Shown here: positions 4,645 through 6,610 of the stretch, piece after piece
How the letters are laid out: each line of letters starts with the position of its first letter
Numbering within the stretch: the stretch's first letter is position 1
Origin: an uncultured Faecalibacterium sp.
Lineage (GTDB): Bacteria > Bacillota > Clostridia > Oscillospirales > Ruminococcaceae
Assembly: GCA_900765705.1 (NCBI GenBank)
Contig: CAAFSR010000393.1
Span: 1-6,610 of the forward strand
Direction of reading: 5' to 3'
Length of the DNA stretch: 6,610 nt
Program-made: the position numbers and the translations under genes
Notes under the pieces: model-generated
Told to the model about the DNA's origin: nothing
What the model saw: the letters and a program-made list of their open reading frames with translations, nothing else
Databases searched by the model: none

Positions 4645-5502
4645 TTATTTTTTCCGGTACTCCCGCGGGGTCATACCAAAGTGCGCCTTGAACACCCGGT
4701 TGAAGTAGGAAAGGTTTTCAAACCCGCACCGGGAGGCGATGTTCAGAATGGTCTCGTCGGTGGTCTGCAGCGCCTCGGCGGCGGCATTCAGCCGGTATTC
4801 GTTCAAAAAGGCGATAAAGCTCTGCCCGGTCATCTGCCGGAACCAGCGCATGAAATGGCTGGCACTGCAGGAGCAGACCCCGGCGGCATCGGCAACACGA
4901 AGCATCTCGGCGTAATGGGCGGAAAGCCATTGCAGCACTGTTTTCAGCCGCTGGGTGTCGGCGGTTTCTGCGGGAAGCCGCTGCCTGCCCTGTGCAATGA
5001 GCAGGGCAAAAAAGCGCAGCAACGCTCCTTTTACCAGCAGTTCATAGCCGGGGAGCTTGGCGCGGTTGGCATCCTCCAGCTCCCGCAGGCAGGCGGCGGC
5101 CTGCAGATAGCACAGATCGTTCGGGGTCAGGCGCGCAGGCAGCGAAAGACGCCCGCTTTGCAGCGGCAGCAGATATTTTTCGGCACAAAGATCCTCCGCG
5201 CCGCCCAGAAGCTCTAGCTCAAAAATGATATTTTCGTATTCCATGCGCTGCCCCTCGGCCTGCCGCAGCGCGTGGAGCGTGCCCGGGGCAAAGAGAAAGA
5301 TATCCCCCCGGTAGGCCGGGTAGGTCACTGCGCCCACCTGCACTAGCCCGGTGCCCTGCTTGACAAAGACCAGCTCCATGCTCTCGTGCCAGTGCAGTGC
5401 CACCTGTGGAAAGTCCCCCGGAATGGTGCAGGGGTACAGGTTGAACGGAAACCGCACCGCACCGTGCTGCTTTGTTTCCTGCAAAGAAGCCTGATTTTGC
5501 AT
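4645..5502 (-). CDS. AraC-family transcriptional regulator with N-terminal cupin domain
   Basis: The 285-residue protein has a sensor half and a DNA-binding half. The N-terminal cupin includes HWHESMELVFVKQGTG (about 37-52) and the YRGDIFLFAPGTLHAL sheet, and would bind a small ligand such as a sugar. The C-terminal 90 residues carry two helix-turn-helix motifs: VADAAGVCSCSASHFMRWFR and ILNIASRCGFENLSYFNRVF, ending HFGMTPREYRKK, the typical AraC/XylS tail. Length is normal. The ATG at 5502 has an AGAGGTGAT site close upstream. The gene is divergent from the phosphorylase gene across 128 bases, and the remnant of malQ lies downstream. From position it probably controls glycogen or maltodextrin breakdown, with a glucan-derived sugar as the likely effector; this is inferred from context. 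Confidence 0.93.
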   Translation of the reverse strand: MQNQASLQETKQHGAVRFPFNLYPCTIPGDFPQVALHWHESMELVFVKQGTGLVQVGAVTYPAYRGDIFLFAPGTLHALRQAEGQRMEYENIIFELELLGGAEDLCAEKYLLPLQSGRLSLPARLTPNDLCYLQAAACLRELEDANRAKLPGYELLVKGALLRFFALLIAQGRQRLPAETADTQRLKTVLQWLSAHYAEMLRVADAAGVCSCSASHFMRWFRQMTGQSFIAFLNEYRLNAAAEALQTTDETILNIASRCGFENLSYFNRVFKAHFGMTPREYRKK

Positions 5503-5524
5503 CGTATCACCTCTTGATGATAGG

Positions 5525-5554
5525 ATTGTACCATAGTTTGCGCCTTTTGCGCAA
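5525..5554 (-). promoter_or_regulatory. araC-type gene promoter with overlapping inverted repeat
   Basis: On the minus strand TACAAT (5530-5525) is a good -10. The hexamer 18 bases upstream, TTGCGC (5554-5549), is a weak -35. That -35 is one arm of a perfect inverted repeat, TTGCGC-N5-GCGCAA, at 5538-5554, which therefore fills most of the promoter. It could be an operator for the regulator itself or for another factor. Confidence 0.5.
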
Positions 5555-5572
5555 GATTTTGATTGTTTTATG

Positions 5573-5581
5573 TGATATATC
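5573..5581 (+). promoter_or_regulatory. Candidate -10 of the phosphorylase promoter
   Basis: TGATATATC is a TGn-extended -10-like element 50 bases before the phosphorylase start codon. No good -35 lies at 16-18 bases, as expected if an activator such as the divergent AraC-family protein is needed. Alternative hexamers nearby are no better. Confidence 0.3.
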
Positions 5582-5630
5582 TTGAAGTACAGATGTCAAA
5601 CCTGTTTCCGTATCAAAGGAGGATGCGTTT

Positions 5631-6610
5631 ATGAGCTTTACCGAAACGTTACAGAGCCTTACCGGAAAGCTGCTGGCGGACTGCACCGATCAGGAGCTGT
5701 ATCTGGCACTGCTGGAGCTGGTACGGCAGAAGAGCGCCGACCGTGTACAGCCCGTTACCGGCCGCAAGCTGTACTATATCAGCGCCGAATTCCTCATCGG
5801 CAAGCTGCTGTCCAACAACCTCATCAATCTGGGGCTGTACGATGAAGCCCGGTCTGCACTGGCTGCTGCCGGAAAGCGCCTTTCCGATATTGAAGAGGTT
5901 GAGCCGGAACCTTCTCTGGGCAACGGCGGTCTGGGCCGTCTGGCCGCCTGCTTCCTCGACTCTCTGGCAACGCTGAACCTGCCCGGCGACGGCGTAGGCC
6001 TGCGGTATCACTTCGGCCTGTTCCATCAGTCCTTTGAGGACGGCGTGCAGAACGAAAAGCCCGACCCGTGGCTCACCGCCCATAGCTGGGCAGAAAAGAC
6101 CGATGTCACCTATCCGGTGCAGCTGGCCGGCAAGGAATACACCGCCCGGCTGTACAAGCTGGCCGTCACCGGCTACGAGGGCCGCACCAACACCCTGAAC
6201 CTGTTCGACCTTGATACCATCGACGAGAGCATCGTTCACGACGGCATTGCCTTCGATAAGACTGCCATTGATAAAAACCTGACCCTCTTCCTCTACCCGG
6301 ACGATTCCGATGAGGCAGGCCGCCGTCTGCGGGTGTACCAGCAGTACCTGATGGTTTCTGCCGGTGCGCAGCTCATTCTGGCCGAGTGCGCCGCCCGGGG
6401 CTGCAACTTCCATGATCTGGCCGACTACGCCGCCATCCAGATCAACGACACCCACCCCAGCATGGTCATCCCGGAGCTTATCCGGCTGTTGGGCGAGCGC
6501 GGCATCGAGTTTGAAGAGGCTGTGGAGATCGTTACCAAGACCTGCGCCTACACCAACCACACCATTCTGGCCGAGGCGCTGGAAAAGTGGCCCCGCGCCT
6601 ATCTGGATGC
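5631..6610 (+). CDS. glgP: Glycogen/maltodextrin phosphorylase, N-terminal part (runs off right edge)
   Basis: This GT35 enzyme releases glucose-1-phosphate from the non-reducing ends of alpha-1,4-glucans using phosphate and PLP. The visible 326 codons start MSFTETLQSLTGKLLADC. They contain KLYYISAEFLIGK (46-58), PEPSLGNGGLGRLAACFLD (about 92-110), GVGLRYHFGLFHQ, QINDTHPSM (270-278) and YTNHTILAEALEKWP (307-321), all family hallmarks in the right order. The PLP lysine lies in the missing C-terminal half; full members have about 750-830 residues. The N-terminus is short compared with animal enzymes and lacks their phosphorylation-site extension. The ATG has an AAAGGAGG site at 5615-5622, eight bases upstream. 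The gene is divergent from an AraC-family regulator, with a dead malQ beyond it. Whether glycogen or maltodextrin is the preferred substrate cannot be told, so glgP is used in the broad sense. Confidence 0.95.
   Translation, partial: MSFTETLQSLTGKLLADCTDQELYLALLELVRQKSADRVQPVTGRKLYYISAEFLIGKLLSNNLINLGLYDEARSALAAAGKRLSDIEEVEPEPSLGNGGLGRLAACFLDSLATLNLPGDGVGLRYHFGLFHQSFEDGVQNEKPDPWLTAHSWAEKTDVTYPVQLAGKEYTARLYKLAVTGYEGRTNTLNLFDLDTIDESIVHDGIAFDKTAIDKNLTLFLYPDDSDEAGRRLRVYQQYLMVSAGAQLILAECAARGCNFHDLADYAAIQINDTHPSMVIPELIRLLGERGIEFEEAVEIVTKTCAYTNHTILAEALEKWPRAYLD

Noticed and set aside
4342..5217. Open frame of 291 codons on the plus strand opposite the AraC-family gene
   Set aside because: It is a shadow frame. 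The minus strand encodes a complete cupin plus double helix-turn-helix protein with a good ribosome binding site.
5649..6560. Open frame of 303 codons on the minus strand opposite the phosphorylase
   Set aside because: It is a shadow of the GC-rich phosphorylase gene. It shows no recognisable motif, and the plus-strand GT35 hallmarks are continuous.
1..6610. CRISPR array, insertion sequence, tRNA, or phage/defence gene set
   Set aside because: No regularly spaced repeats, transposase motifs, cloverleaf sequences or defence-family motifs were seen on either strand.

Overview
The window looks like chromosome from a GC-rich, low-copy-repeat Firmicute. The genes have strong AGGAGG-type ribosome binding sites, consensus sigma-A promoters, compact hairpin-plus-T-run terminators, and protein sequences of the clostridial type. 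The style recalls Faecalibacterium and its Oscillospiraceae/Ruminococcaceae relatives, but this is an inference from sequence flavour and no database was searched. I see no CRISPR array, insertion sequence, tRNA or rRNA.

Layout, left to right. (1) Positions 1-353, minus: the N-terminal part of a tRNA-dihydrouridine synthase that runs off the left edge. (2) Positions 482-1414, minus: a complete cysteine synthase (cysK) with its own terminator. (3) Positions 1415-1650: a divergent control region with two excellent sigma-A promoters back to back and two similar CC-N13-GG inverted sites. (4) Positions 1651-2082, plus: an Rrf2-family regulator with three IscR-like cysteines. (5) Positions 2180-2929, plus: a two-gene unit (GNAT-like acetyltransferase and a 74-residue protein) that looks AT-richer than its surroundings and is bracketed by two nearly identical 41-42 bp terminator repeats. 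(6) Positions 3104-4196, plus: lrgA and lrgB, overlapping membrane-protein genes. lrgA appears to have ACG where its ATG would be expected. (7) Positions 4314-4590, minus: the wreck of a 4-alpha-glucanotransferase (malQ) gene with a large internal deletion. (8) Positions 4645-5502, minus: an AraC-family cupin regulator. (9) Positions 5631-6610, plus: the N-terminal 326 codons of glycogen/maltodextrin phosphorylase, which continues past the right edge.

How the genes work together. The Rrf2 protein probably controls cysK and itself through the shared intergenic region, linking cysteine synthesis to iron-sulfur or cysteine status. The AraC regulator is divergent from the phosphorylase and is the natural candidate to control it. 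The malQ remnant beside them suggests that an alpha-glucan utilisation cluster (disproportionating enzyme plus phosphorylase) once stood here and lost its malQ copy. LrgAB form a holin/antiholin-like or small-metabolite (pyruvate-type) membrane system.

I found no clearly new multi-gene system. The most worthwhile oddities are the terminator repeat bracketing the GNAT pair, the lrgA start codon, the malQ deletion scar and the putative Rrf2 operators.
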